Assembly: GCA_903927465.1 (NCBI GenBank)
Contig: CAIYMY010000110.1
Span: forward strand, 1 to 34,104
Length of the DNA: 34,104 bases
Source: an uncultured Rhodospirillales bacterium
GTDB lineage: Bacteria; Pseudomonadota; Alphaproteobacteria; Acetobacterales; Acetobacteraceae
Direction: 5' to 3'
Positions 1 to 8,000 of the stretch are shown here, piece after piece. The position numbers and the translations under genes are program-made. The notes beneath the pieces were generated by a model. That model had not been told where the DNA came from. It worked only from the letters and a program-made list of their open reading frames with translations, and did no database searches. Within the stretch, counting starts at the first letter, position 1. The number at the start of each line of letters is the position of its first letter.

Positions 1-128
1 CCAAAAAATTTCGCTGGAGCATTTTCAAGCCAAGTGGAATCACTTGGCGACTCGGAAAATGCGACCAAAAAATTTCGCTGGAGCATTTTCAAGCCAAGTG
101 GAATCACTTGGCGACTCGGAAAATGCGA
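1..128. repeat. Two tandem 64-bp palindrome-bearing repeat units
   Basis: Bases 1-64 and 65-128 are identical. Each unit holds a nested hairpin. In copy 1 the inner arms are GCCAAGTG (29-36) and CACTTGGC (41-48) around a GAAT loop, and the outer arms are GCATTTTC (19-26) and GAAAATGC (55-62). A third unit begins at 129 but diverges after five bases. The first copy starts at the window edge, so the array may extend to the left. The layout resembles dispersed intergenic palindromic elements common in alphaproteobacteria; that comparison is from memory. A related, diverged hairpin lies at 991-1036. Confidence 0.9.
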
Positions 129-256
129 CCAAACAAAGGTTTAGCGCGTATCCAGTGAACGAACGTGAAAGGGAAACGCATTAGTGCGGGGGCTGGCTTG
201 CGCTGGGGCTGGTCTCGTCGGAAGCTTGCTCATCGATATATGGGGGAGATCGCAAC

Positions 257-940
257 ATGTACGTCGAACAGCGCCAATATACCTTCCATCCGGGCAAGAT
301 GCCGCTTTGGATGGATGCCTATCAAAGCCTTGGTGGCCCGGCCTCGGCCCGGCATATGGGGCCATTGCTGGGCTTCTTTCAGGTGGAAGTCGGCACCATC
401 AACCGTGTGGTCTTCTTACGCGGCTGGGATGATATTGATGCCCGCGAAGCCGGCTTGGCAGCGCGAGAGGCCGACCCGGATTGGCAGGCCTTCCGCAAGC
501 GCTCGGCCGAGGCCGGGGCGCTCGCCCAGCAGGAAGTCAAGTTCCTGAAAACCGTGCCTTTTTCACCCATCACCCAAGCCAAGGGCTTCCAATTCAAGCG
601 GGAGATCGGGGGGACGGGAATGTTCGTGGATCACCGCACCTATGATTTCCACCCCGGCAAGATGGCCGGCTGGCTTGAGGCCTATGAAAAATACGGCCTG
701 CCCGTGCAAAAGCGCATGCTCGGCCAATTGCTGCTATTCGCGGTGACCGAGATTGGGCCGATCAACCAGGTGGTCTTCATGTGGGCCTATGAGGGCTTGG
801 GCGACCGCGACCGCCGCCGCACTGCAATGATGAGCGATCCAGGCTGGGCGGAATTTGGCAAGGCGATTGCGCCGCTGGGTGCGCTCAAGCAGCAGACGGT
901 GATGGAAATGAAGCCGACAGCGTTTTCGCCGGTGAAGTAA
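257..940 (+). CDS. NIPSNAP family protein with two tandem NIPSNAP domains
   Basis: The 227-residue product contains two copies of the same domain. The first begins MYVEQRQYTFHPGKM at the N-terminus, and the second begins MFVDHRTYDFHPGKM near residue 122. Each has the NIPSNAP pattern: a Tyr/Phe-HPGKM opening, then a strand ending in N(R/Q)VVF, then an Asp-Pro-x-Trp stretch. NIPSNAP domains are small ferredoxin-like folds whose bacterial function is mostly unknown. No signal peptide or membrane segment is seen, so it is probably cytoplasmic. The ATG at 257 is preceded by a GGGGGAG ribosome site. It stands alone between palindromic repeats. Family is secure; role is not. Confidence 0.88.
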   Translation: MYVEQRQYTFHPGKMPLWMDAYQSLGGPASARHMGPLLGFFQVEVGTINRVVFLRGWDDIDAREAGLAAREADPDWQAFRKRSAEAGALAQQEVKFLKTVPFSPITQAKGFQFKREIGGTGMFVDHRTYDFHPGKMAGWLEAYEKYGLPVQKRMLGQLLLFAVTEIGPINQVVFMWAYEGLGDRDRRRTAMMSDPGWAEFGKAIAPLGALKQQTVMEMKPTAFSPVK

Positions 941-990
941 GATGCGACCTGCTGGTGATGCCATTGGCGCGCCAGCGCGTTTATTTGATA

Positions 991-1036
991 GCATTTCCGA
1001 GCCGCCAAGTGGGATCACCTGGCGGCTCGGGACATG
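991..1036. repeat. Diverged copy of the left-edge palindrome
   Basis: An 11-bp perfect stem, CCGAGCCGCCA (997-1007) with TGGCGGCTCGG (1020-1030), encloses AGTG-GGAT-CACC. The core closely matches the AAGTG-GAAT-CACTT core of the units at 1-128. Together the copies suggest an ancestral longer palindrome from which copies 1-2 lost part of the left arm and this copy lost pairing in its outer arms. It sits 50-95 bases after the NIPSNAP stop and could also act as a transcription end, although no T-run follows. Confidence 0.75.
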
Positions 1037-1107
1037 AACTGAACGCCAGCATATCGGCGAGGCATTCAACGATAAGTTGAATGAAAGACCCCTAGCGAAA
1101 GGAGGTC

Positions 1108-1296
1108 GTGAAGCCCGAAGCGCCTGAAGCCCAGAAAGATGCGGCGGATTTCACCTTCACCCGCGATGTTGGTCTGGCCTTCCTTCAAGCCTATCCCGCC
1201 ATCATCAGGAAGCGCATGCATGAGGCCTGGTCCAAGGCGGAGCGGGAACATCAGTTGATCCGTCTTGGGTGTCATGTGGAGGTGAAGTGGCTGTGA
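1108..1296 (+). CDS. Possible small hypothetical protein (62 aa)
   Basis: This open frame starts at GTG 1108 and runs convergently into the membrane-protein gene at 1302. The product is charged, with an RKRMHEAWSKAER helix-like centre and no recognisable domain or signal. A strong GGAGG lies just upstream, but only two bases separate it from the GTG, which is too close for normal initiation, and an in-frame stop at 1093 blocks an earlier start. It may be a real small gene or a chance frame; I do not recognise it. Confidence 0.3.
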   Translation: MKPEAPEAQKDAADFTFTRDVGLAFLQAYPAIIRKRMHEAWSKAEREHQLIRLGCHVEVKWL

Positions 1297-1301
1297 GGCG
1301 G

Positions 1302-2624
1302 CTACGCCTTTCGCCGGCGCGGCCAGCAAAGCCAAGCCGCCACCGGCAATAGCCACATGATGCGTGCGCCATAGCGCGGATGCGGCGCAGAAAGCCCGCC
1401 GCAAATCAGCGCATTGCCCAGCACCGCCGCCAGCACGAATAGCGCGAGTGCCAGCGCCAAACCCTGCCCGCGCCAAGCAGCCCAGGCCAGCACCGGCAGC
1501 GCCAGCAGCACCACCAGCAGATACAGCGGATTGAGTGGCGTGAGCGCATCCTTCAACAAGCTCTGCGCCTGCCGCGCCTGGTCGAAAGCGGCCAATTCGC
1601 GCGCGGGAAAGCCTTCGGCAATGCGTGGGCGGATCGCGACGGTGAAATGCGCCTCATCCAAAGTGTCGCCAATCCCAAAGCTGCCAAGCTGCACCAGTGC
1701 ATTGCCAGCCATGGCGCGGGCCACGCCAAGCGGGTCGGCACGCAGCGTCTCCGTGACAATCTGCCCGGCTTCCGGCGCCAACATCATGCCTCCCAGGAAG
1801 CGCGGCTGGCCGGTGGCGTTACGATTTACCGGGCTATCCGGCGCCCAAAGGAAATCATTGGCCGGCATGGGCAGCCGATCCGTGAAGGCGCAAAGATACC
1901 AGCCGGCATCGGGGCAACGCGCCTTTAGCAGCGCCGTTGCCGGGCCATCTTCCTGCAAGCGCGCCAGCATAAAACTAGCGCCATGGGGCGAAAGCGCAAA
2001 ACGCCCATGGCCGATGGTATTGGTGACGAACAGCACGGCCACGGCAATCACCACCGGCAGCGCCATGGCAAAAAGGCGCGCAGGATAGCGCCAGACGCGC
2101 AGCAGTAACGCGATGACCCATAGCCCAAGCGCCAGCGGCAAATGCACAAGGTGTGCCGCGATGCCGAGTGCCACCAGCGCCACCAGATAACCCCGTTCAA
2201 GCCGCGTCAACGCAGCGCCCCCAAAGCCAAGCAAAAACAAGCCCAGCACGACAATCGGCGCAAAAATATCGGGCATCAGCAGCGCGGCGCTGAAGGGGGC
2301 GGCGGTGGCGAGTGCGGCAAAGGCGCATAGCCCCATATGCCAAAGCGGCGCTGCATGGCCGCGAAGCACGCGCTGCGTGAGCCACAGCAAATGGGACAGG
2401 ATCAGGCCCTGCGCGATTACCGGCCCCCAAAGGCTGATGCGCCAATGAAAAGCGTGCAGGAATGGCCCGTAAATATAGGGCTTGTCCCAGAGCATCAGCG
2501 GCCCAAGTGTTTGATGCAGAAAGGCGCCGCTATCGCTGAACAGCAAAGGGTAGCCATTGAAGAAGGCCGGCCAGATCAGCAGCAAGGCCCCGGCCAGTAC
2601 CGCCGAGAATACGCTGATCCTCAA
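1302..2624 (-). CDS. Polytopic membrane protein of unknown function
   Basis: The 440-residue protein is strongly hydrophobic with many predicted membrane helices. It begins with a helix at about residues 3-25 followed by a short loop reading FSDSGAFLHQTLGP, and ends in a basic RRRKA tail. A loop with several Cys and Asp residues (around CPDAGWYLCAFTDRLP) lies near the middle and is probably periplasmic. An early acidic loop followed by many helices recalls GT-C-type membrane glycosyltransferases, but no diagnostic motif is visible, so no function is assigned. Its ATG overlaps the moaE stop in ATGA, implying translational coupling and a place at the end of the uvrC-moaE operon. Confidence 0.8.
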   Translation of the reverse strand: MRISVFSAVLAGALLLIWPAFFNGYPLLFSDSGAFLHQTLGPLMLWDKPYIYGPFLHAFHWRISLWGPVIAQGLILSHLLWLTQRVLRGHAAPLWHMGLCAFAALATAAPFSAALLMPDIFAPIVVLGLFLLGFGGAALTRLERGYLVALVALGIAAHLVHLPLALGLWVIALLLRVWRYPARLFAMALPVVIAVAVLFVTNTIGHGRFALSPHGASFMLARLQEDGPATALLKARCPDAGWYLCAFTDRLPMPANDFLWAPDSPVNRNATGQPRFLGGMMLAPEAGQIVTETLRADPLGVARAMAGNALVQLGSFGIGDTLDEAHFTVAIRPRIAEGFPARELAAFDQARQAQSLLKDALTPLNPLYLLVVLLALPVLAWAAWRGQGLALALALFVLAAVLGNALICGGLSAPHPRYGARIMWLLPVAAWLCWPRRRKA

Positions 2625-3079
2625 ATGTTTTTGACCGACCAGCGCGCGGCGGCGGCGTCATCATCATTCTTCGCGGCAACCCAGCGCGCATCGCCATCGG
2701 CGAATTCCTCGCGCTTCCAAAAGGGCGCCTTGGTCTTCAGCCAATCAATCAGAAAAGCACAGGCTTCAAGCGCCGCAGCACGATGCGCAGAAGCTGTCAG
2801 CACCAGCACAATCGGCTCACCTGGCAGGATGCGGCCCACGCGATGGATCACCGTGCAGCCGGTCAACGGCCAGCGCGCCTCAGCTTCGGCCGCGATGCGG
2901 CCAAGGGCGCGTTCCGTCATGCCGGGATAATGTTCCAGCACCATGGCCGCCAAGGCGTCATCGCCGCGACAAACGCCGAGAAAGCTGGCAACGCCGCCAA
3001 TATCTGTTCGGCCCGCGGTCAGCGCGGCGCTTTCCGTCGCCATGTCAAATAGCGCTTCCTGCACCAGGATACGCGCCAT
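2621..3079 (-). CDS. moaE: Molybdopterin synthase catalytic (large) subunit
   Basis: MoaE transfers sulfur from thiocarboxylated MoaD onto precursor Z (cPMP) to build the dithiolene of molybdopterin, in the cytoplasm. The 152-residue length is normal. Visible family signatures are GGVASFLGVCRG near residue 28, the LEHYPGM strand, the HRVGR segment, and the C-terminal KTKAPFWKRE, which carries the conserved active-site lysines. It lies 3 bases after moaD, so the two subunits are made together, and its stop overlaps the start of the downstream membrane-protein gene. Confidence 0.96.
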   Translation of the reverse strand: MARILVQEALFDMATESAALTAGRTDIGGVASFLGVCRGDDALAAMVLEHYPGMTERALGRIAAEAEARWPLTGCTVIHRVGRILPGEPIVLVLTASAHRAAALEACAFLIDWLKTKAPFWKREEFADGDARWVAAKNDDDAAAARWSVKNI

Positions 3080-3082
3080 GGC

Positions 3083-3334
3083 TCAGCCCCCGGTCACGGG
3101 CGGGAAGAAGGCAATCTCATCCCCTGCCGCCACGGGATGATCCGGCGCGGCGAAATCCTGATTGACGGCGGCTCGGATTTGCTTGGCATCGGCGAAAGCC
3201 GCCGCATGGCCGGGGCTGCGGGTCGCGAGCCATTCGCGCAGCCCGGCAATATCGTGAATTTCGGCGGGCGGTGTCACTTCTTCCTCCGCGAAACCGATCT
3301 TCTGTCGCAGCCAAGCAAAATATAAAATCCGCAT
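3083..3334 (-). CDS. moaD: Molybdopterin synthase sulfur-carrier (small) subunit
   Basis: MoaD is a ubiquitin-like sulfur carrier whose C-terminal glycine is adenylated and thiocarboxylated before docking in MoaE. The 83-residue product begins MRILYFAWLRQKIG, has the DEIAFFPPVTGG C-terminus, and ends in the required Gly-Gly. Its length is typical. It is followed by moaE after 3 bases and preceded by a lipoprotein gene whose stop is 6 bases upstream. Confidence 0.95.
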   Translation of the reverse strand: MRILYFAWLRQKIGFAEEEVTPPAEIHDIAGLREWLATRSPGHAAAFADAKQIRAAVNQDFAAPDHPVAAGDEIAFFPPVTGG

Positions 3335-3340
3335 GGCGCT

Positions 3341-3895
3341 TCAGCGAGGCGTCGGCACCGAGGTGATGCGCCCGCCCGGCCCAATAATGGTGGTGGTGCC
3401 GCCATCGCGCACCGCAATGCCACCCCCCGCCGTGCCTGGCGGATTGAAGACCTGAACGCGATCATTGCCGCCGGCGACAATCCCGCCCGGCTGCCCCGGT
3501 GTGGCGGGAATGACGCTGCCTTCAACCCGCGCCGAGGGCGGCGCGGACATGGCGGAAGGCGTTGCAGCCGGCGGCGAAGGCGCCCGCGGCGGCGCGGATG
3601 CCATGGGGGGCGGGGTTGAGCTGCTGGTACGCGGCGGAGGCGGCGGTGGCAGGCGCATCGCATCCTCCAGGGTCATTTGCGTGGCGGGCGTGGTGAGGGC
3701 GCGCATCGCGCCATAGTCCAGGGTTTCAGTGCGCAGCACTTCCTCGGTCGTATCCCCGCTGGTGACCCGGCGGACCGTCAGGCTATCCATCTGTGGTATG
3801 GCGGCATTGCCGCTGGTGTTCCAGCTTGGCTGCCAATTCGGCGCGCAGCCTTGCAACGCCAGCATTCCGCCAAACAGCAGCATAAAATGTCGCAT
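3341..3895 (-). CDS. Proline-rich putative lipoprotein
   Basis: From the ATG at 3895 (preceded by GGGGAAAG) the product is 184 residues with a lipoprotein signal: MRHFMLLFGGMLALQGC, lipobox LQGC, acylated Cys at residue 17. An upstream in-frame start at 3949 would bury this signal, so I prefer 3895. After a Trp-rich start comes a low-complexity Pro/Ser/Ala region including PPPPPPRTSSS, then a Gly-rich C-terminus. No catalytic domain is visible. It is probably membrane-anchored and exposed to the periplasm. The position between pgsA and moaD looks like operon membership without an obvious functional link. Confidence 0.78.
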   Translation of the reverse strand: MRHFMLLFGGMLALQGCAPNWQPSWNTSGNAAIPQMDSLTVRRVTSGDTTEEVLRTETLDYGAMRALTTPATQMTLEDAMRLPPPPPPRTSSSTPPPMASAPPRAPSPPAATPSAMSAPPSARVEGSVIPATPGQPGGIVAGGNDRVQVFNPPGTAGGGIAVRDGGTTTIIGPGGRITSVPTPR

Positions 3896-3945
3896 GGCTT
3901 TCCCCGCCCCATCATTCCTCAAGATGCGCTGCCCGGGGCTGAGAC

Positions 3946-4563
3946 TCAAGACTGCCCGGGCGGTTTTGCCGCGGCATCGCGGCTGGCAGGGATTTCTCCC
4001 TGCGCCAGGGCAAGCCCTGCGCGCAGATAATCCCAGCCGGTGATGAGCGTTAGCACTGCTGCCGCCCAGAGCATGCCTTCTCCAATCAGGGAAACCGGCA
4101 GGAAGCCAAGCCCAACCACCGGCGCGCCACTATCGCCCGCCAGCAAGGTGCCCAAAGCGCCCATCTGAAACCCGGTCTTCCATTTCGCGAGTGGCGTGAC
4201 CGGCAGGCCCACGCGCAACTCGGCCAGGAATTCACGCAGGCCGGAGACCAGAATCTCGCGCAGCATGATGACAATGGCCGGAAACAGTCCGGCATCGGAA
4301 AGCCGCCCATAGCCCGCCAGCAGCATCAGCGCTGCAGCGACCAGCAGCTTATCCGCAATTGGGTCCAGCATGCGGCCAAAGCCGGAAACCGCGCCTCGTT
4401 CGCGCGCGATCTTGCCGTCAAAGTAATCCGTGATGGCAGCAAGGGAAAACACCACGCATGCCGCCATATCCGCCTGCGGCGTATTGATCGAGGCCAATAC
4501 CACCAGCAGCGGTATGGCCGCGATGCGCGAAAGCGTCAGCAGATTGGGCAGATCGGTGGGCAT
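3946..4563 (-). CDS. pgsA: CDP-diacylglycerol--glycerol-3-phosphate 3-phosphatidyltransferase
   Basis: PgsA makes phosphatidylglycerol phosphate, the committed step to phosphatidylglycerol and cardiolipin, in the inner membrane. The CDP-alcohol phosphatidyltransferase motif DGxxARx8Gx3Dx3D is complete, with Asp49, Gly50, Ala53, Arg54, Gly63, Asp67 and Asp71 from the chosen start. Several membrane helices follow. The ATG at 4563 gives the usual MPTDLPNLLTLSR opening and 205 residues; a TTG at 4620 overlapping the uvrC stop would add 19 residues and is less likely. pgpA, the next enzyme of the pathway, is encoded separately at 16397-16846. Confidence 0.95.
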   Translation of the reverse strand: MPTDLPNLLTLSRIAAIPLLVVLASINTPQADMAACVVFSLAAITDYFDGKIARERGAVSGFGRMLDPIADKLLVAAALMLLAGYGRLSDAGLFPAIVIMLREILVSGLREFLAELRVGLPVTPLAKWKTGFQMGALGTLLAGDSGAPVVGLGFLPVSLIGEGMLWAAAVLTLITGWDYLRAGLALAQGEIPASRDAAAKPPGQS

Positions 4564-4616
4564 TGCTATCCAGTTAACCAGGAATAGAGGCTTTTGGCAC
4601 GTGGGCAGCGCACACT

Positions 4617-6503
4617 TCAACCAAGCGCTGCATTTGGGTGGAAATGGTCATGAATCCGCCTGGCCAAGGCAGGGCCAACCCCCGGGCAGGCTTCCAGATC
4701 CGCCAGCCCCGCCTGCCGCACCCCGCGGGCTGAGCCGAAATGGTTCAGCAATTTCCGCTTCATGGCCGCCGCCACGCCTGGCACCTCATCCAATTCAGAC
4801 CGCGTCAGCGCCTTGGATCGCCCGGCGCGATGGGTGGTAATGGCGAAGCGATGCGCTTCATCCCGCAGGCGCTGTAAGTAGAACAGCACCGCATCGCGCA
4901 GCGGTAATTGGAAGGGTTCGCGACCCACCATGTGGAACCATTCCCGCCCAGCATCGCGGTCCGGCCCCTTGGCCACTGCGACCAGGGGCAGATCATCCAG
5001 GCCCAGTTCCTCCATGATCTGCCGCGCGGCGGAAAGCTGGCCGGCGCCGCCATCAATCAGCACCAAATCGGGCCAGTCTTCACCGGCGCGGGCGGGGTCT
5101 TCGCGCAGCGCCCGGCCAAAACGGCGTTCGAAAACTTCGCGCATCATGGCGAAATCATCATTGGTTGCGGCGGTTTTGATGGCGAATTTCCGGTAGCCCT
5201 GCTTGATGAACCCCGAAGGTCCGGCAACCACCATGACGCCATAGGCATTGGCGCCCTGGATATGGCTATTGTCGTAAATCTCGATCCGTTCTGGCGCGCC
5301 AGGCAGGCCGAAAACGCTCGCCGTGCCTTCCAGCAGCGCCGCCTGGGCCGTGCCTTCCGCCATGCGCCGTTCAAGGGCTTCCCGCGCATTGGTGGCGGCG
5401 TGTTCCAAGGCTTCGTGTTTTTCGCCGCGCTGCGGCCGACGCAATTCCACGCGCCGCCCGGCCTTGATCGCCAAAGCCTCCGCAATCAGCACCGCTTCGG
5501 GAGGATCATGCGATAGCAGCAACAGAGGCGGCGGGGGCAAGTCTTCATAAAGCTGGCCAAGGAAGGCGCCCATCACCTCCTCAGCGCTTTGGTCCTGCTT
5601 GGCGTGGCTCAGGAAAAAGGCGCGGTTGCCGTTATTGCGCCCACCACGGAAGAAAAACACCTGCACGCAGCTTTGCCCCGCCGCTTGATGCAAAGCGATG
5701 ACATCCGCATCGCCAAGCCCTTCCATGTTGACACGATCCTTGCCCTGAATCTGCGTGAGCCCTCGGATACGGTCCCTGAGCGCGGCTGCGCGTTCAAACT
5801 GCAAATCCGCCGCGGCCGCTTCCATTTCTGTGGCCAGGCGCTTTTGGATGGAGGGCGTTTCGCCAGACAGGAACTGCTTGGCTTCCGCCACCAGCGCCGC
5901 GTAATCGGGTTGCGATATCCGGTCCACACAGGGGGCGGCGCAGCGCTTGATTTGAAACAGCAAACACGGGCGGGTGCGCGCATCAAACACCGTATCCCGG
6001 CAGGACCGCAGCAGGAACACGCGTTGCAAGGCCGCCAGCGTCTGATTTACCGCCCAGACGGACGCAAAAGGCCCCCAATAGGACGCGCCCTTCCGCCTTT
6101 CCCCCCGATGCTTGGCGATTTGCGGAAAGGAGTGGTCTTCCGTGATGACCAGCCAGGGATAGGATTTGTCATCCCGAAGGACAATGTTGAAGCGCGGCCG
6201 GAAGCGCTTGATGAAATTGGCTTCCAGCAGCAGCGCCTCGGCCTCGGACCCCGTGGTGACCACTTCGAGTGACCGGGTTTCAAACACCATGCGCCTGAGC
6301 CGTTCCGGCAAGCGGGAGATTTGGGTATAGGAAGTGACGCGTTTGCGGAGCGACCGCGCCTTGCCGACGTAAAGCGCCTCCCCCTTCTCATTCAGCATGC
6401 GATAGACGCCGGGGGCAGTCGGCAGGGTGGGCAGCGCGGCTTCCAGCACCGCCAGGCCCTGGAATAAGGGGCTATCTGGGGCAGGTGGCGCGGTTTCGGT
6501 CAT
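4617..6503 (-). CDS. uvrC: UvrABC nucleotide excision repair endonuclease subunit C
   Basis: UvrC makes both incisions flanking a DNA lesion after UvrA/UvrB loading. The 628-residue protein has the GIY-YIG nuclease at the N-terminus (GVYRM at 32-36, YVGK at 45-48), a UVR helical hairpin around [11 protein letters not shown] for UvrB contact, the RNase-H-like second nuclease (YDNSHIQG and [11 protein letters not shown]), and a C-terminal double helix-hairpin-helix ([13 protein letters not shown] and [12 protein letters not shown]). Length is normal. It is the first gene of a minus-strand operon, with the 285-bp gap containing DnaA-box-like sites upstream. No alphaproteobacterial LexA-type direct repeat was spotted there. 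Confidence 0.97.
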   Translation of the reverse strand: MTETAPPAPDSPLFQGLAVLEAALPTLPTAPGVYRMLNEKGEALYVGKARSLRKRVTSYTQISRLPERLRRMVFETRSLEVVTTGSEAEALLLEANFIKRFRPRFNIVLRDDKSYPWLVITEDHSFPQIAKHRGERRKGASYWGPFASVWAVNQTLAALQRVFLLRSCRDTVFDARTRPCLLFQIKRCAAPCVDRISQPDYAALVAEAKQFLSGETPSIQKRLATEMEAAAADLQFERAAALRDRIRGLTQIQGKDRVNMEGLGDADVIALHQAAGQSCVQVFFFRGGRNNGNRAFFLSHAKQDQSAEEVMGAFLGQLYEDLPPPPLLLLSHDPPEAVLIAEALAIKAGRRVELRRPQRGEKHEALEHAATNAREALERRMAEGTAQAALLEGTASVFGLPGAPERIEIYDNSHIQGANAYGVMVVAGPSGFIKQGYRKFAIKTAATNDDFAMMREVFERRFGRALREDPARAGEDWPDLVLIDGGAGQLSAARQIMEELGLDDLPLVAVAKGPDRDAGREWFHMVGREPFQLPLRDAVLFYLQRLRDEAHRFAITTHRAGRSKALTRSELDEVPGVAAAMKRKLLNHFGSARGVRQAGLADLEACPGVGPALARRIHDHFHPNAALG

Positions 6504-6788
6504 CAGAGGTAGCTTATGGCAAAGGAGATGCGAATTTGTCCACGAAACCTGTGGATAAACCTGTGGGAAGACATCAAGACAAACCTGTTAAGACTATGTT
6601 ACACAAAGATTCTATGGCTTTGCCCAAATTTGCACCGCCCGGCTTGTAACAATTTAAGTTATTGATTTAATTCAATTTACCAACGAGTCGCAAAGCTGCT
6701 CTGGCGTCAAGGGGAAAATTTCAGGCTGTGCGCAAAAAGCCTTTTGGCGTGGTTTTCGCACGGTGGACAATCCGCAGCGCCGGTGATG
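6504..6788. promoter_or_regulatory. AT-rich intergenic region with DnaA-box-like sites (candidate oriC or uvrC promoter)
   Basis: This gap separates uvrC, transcribed leftward away from it, from the 3' end of folB. It holds a perfect DnaA box TGTGGATAA (6550-6558), a near-match TTGTCCACG (6536-6544), and another near-match GGTGGACAA (6762-6770, reverse orientation). Between them lies a markedly AT-rich stretch at about 6645-6680 (TAAGTTATTGATTTAATTC) that could serve as an unwinding element. No coding frame is convincing. It must contain the uvrC operon promoter; the origin interpretation is inference only. Confidence 0.45.
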
Positions 6789-7181
6789 TCAAAATCGTGA
6801 TCTTTCAATGACAACGCCGACTTCGATGCTACCTGGCATCGCGTCCGGCTTGGTCACGCAGACCCGGACGCGACGGATGCGGGAGTCTTCCAACAGGCTG
6901 ATGGCGATGCGCTCGGCCAGGGTTTCTGCAAGCCAAACATGGGCGGAAGTCGCGATCCGCCGCGCAGTTTCGGCCGCCGCCGCGTAATCCACCACGCGGG
7001 CCAGCCGGTCCGGCCCTTCGGCTGAGGGGGCTTCGGGGTCCTCCACCGCCAATTCCAGGTCCAGGATCACGCGCTGCGGGCGGGTTTGCTCATGCGCATG
7101 GACGCCGAGCAAGGCCTGCACTTCCAGATGGCGCACGAAAACCAGCCGCAGCCCCGCCGCGGCATCCGGGGCGAAGCTCAT
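6789..7181 (-). CDS. folB: Dihydroneopterin aldolase
   Basis: FolB cleaves 7,8-dihydroneopterin to 6-hydroxymethyl-dihydropterin in folate synthesis. The product has the FolB tunnel-fold pattern: an early strand LVFVRHLEVQALLGVHAHE with the conserved Gly-x-His-x-x-Glu, a VVDYAAAAET segment, LAETLAERIA with the catalytic-pocket Glu, and a late VCVTKPDA strand. I chose the ATG at 7181 (130 aa), which overlaps the stop of the upstream SDR in ATGA; a longer start at 7214 lies inside that gene. Coupling to a pteridine-reductase-like SDR supports a pterin role. Confidence 0.9.
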   Translation of the reverse strand: MSFAPDAAAGLRLVFVRHLEVQALLGVHAHEQTRPQRVILDLELAVEDPEAPSAEGPDRLARVVDYAAAAETARRIATSAHVWLAETLAERIAISLLEDSRIRRVRVCVTKPDAMPGSIEVGVVIERSRF

Positions 7182-7948
7182 TCCAAAGGCTCCCGCCCGA
7201 AGGAGGGTGACCATTGCAAATGCTGCCCGCCATCAAGTGCGATCATCTGCCCTGTCATGGAAGGGAGCGACAGGATAGCCATGAGCGCGCGGGCGACTTC
7301 CTCGGCGCTGGTGGGGCGCGAGAGCGGCGTTGAGGCCGCCTGCTTGTCGAAATGTTCCTGGCTTTGGCGCGGACTTGGCAAGGCCGGGCCAGGGCCGATG
7401 GCATTCACCCGAATGCGCGGCGCCAGCGCCAGTGCCAGGCTTTGCGTCAGCGCCCAAAGCCCCGCCTTGGACACGGTGTAGGAGACGAAATGCGGCGTCA
7501 GCGACCAGACCCGCTGATCCAGCATATTCACGACCAGGCCCTGCGCGGCATCTGGCAGCGCCTTGGCGAAGAACTGCGTCAACACGAAGGGCGCGCGCAG
7601 ATTGGGTTCCATATGCCGGTCCCAGGAATCGCGCGTCGCGTCCTGCCATTCATCGCGTTCGAAGGTGGAGGCGTTGTTCACCAGCACCCCAAGCGGGCCA
7701 AGCGCCTTGGTGGCGTGCGGGATTAGTTGAGCGACCTCCGCTTCCTGGCCGAGTTCGGCGCGGAGCGTGACGGCGCGGCGGCCCAGGGCGCGGATATCGG
7801 CGGCCGTTGCCTCGGCGGCTTCGGCGCTGGCCGCATAATGGATGGCGACATCAAAGCCGGCCTCAGCAAGCGCAAGCGCCATGGCACGGCCAAGCCGCTT
7901 GCCAGCGCCCGTGACCAGCGCGGCGGGGGGGAGGTTGAAGGGGATCAT
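7178..7948 (-). CDS. SDR oxidoreductase, pteridine reductase / FolM-like
   Basis: The protein is a classical short-chain dehydrogenase with about 256 residues from the ATG at 7948. The nucleotide-binding motif is TGAGKRLGRA, with Arg where most SDRs have a second Gly. The later motif is NNAS rather than NNAG, and the catalytic motif is YTVSK. The TGxxKRxG plus NNAS combination is typical of pteridine reductases and FolM (dihydromonapterin or dihydrofolate reduction). The translationally coupled folB supports this reading. A further in-frame ATG at 7999 (weak AAGG upstream) would add 17 residues. Substrate is inferred. Confidence 0.85.
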   Translation of the reverse strand: MIPFNLPPAALVTGAGKRLGRAMALALAEAGFDVAIHYAASAEAAEATAADIRALGRRAVTLRAELGQEAEVAQLIPHATKALGPLGVLVNNASTFERDEWQDATRDSWDRHMEPNLRAPFVLTQFFAKALPDAAQGLVVNMLDQRVWSLTPHFVSYTVSKAGLWALTQSLALALAPRIRVNAIGPGPALPSPRQSQEHFDKQAASTPLSRPTSAEEVARALMAILSLPSMTGQMIALDGGQHLQWSPSFGREPLE

Positions 7949-8000
7949 GAGCAGGCTGATAGCCGGAAGGGCGGCGGCTGGTAAGGCTTGCAACGGCATA

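Noticed and set aside
1-128. Tandem repeats as a CRISPR array
   Set aside because: The 64-bp units are contiguous with no variable spacers, and no cas gene is near.
6504-6560. SOS (LexA) operator before uvrC
   Set aside because: No GTTC-N7-GTTC direct repeat of the alphaproteobacterial type was seen in the gap.
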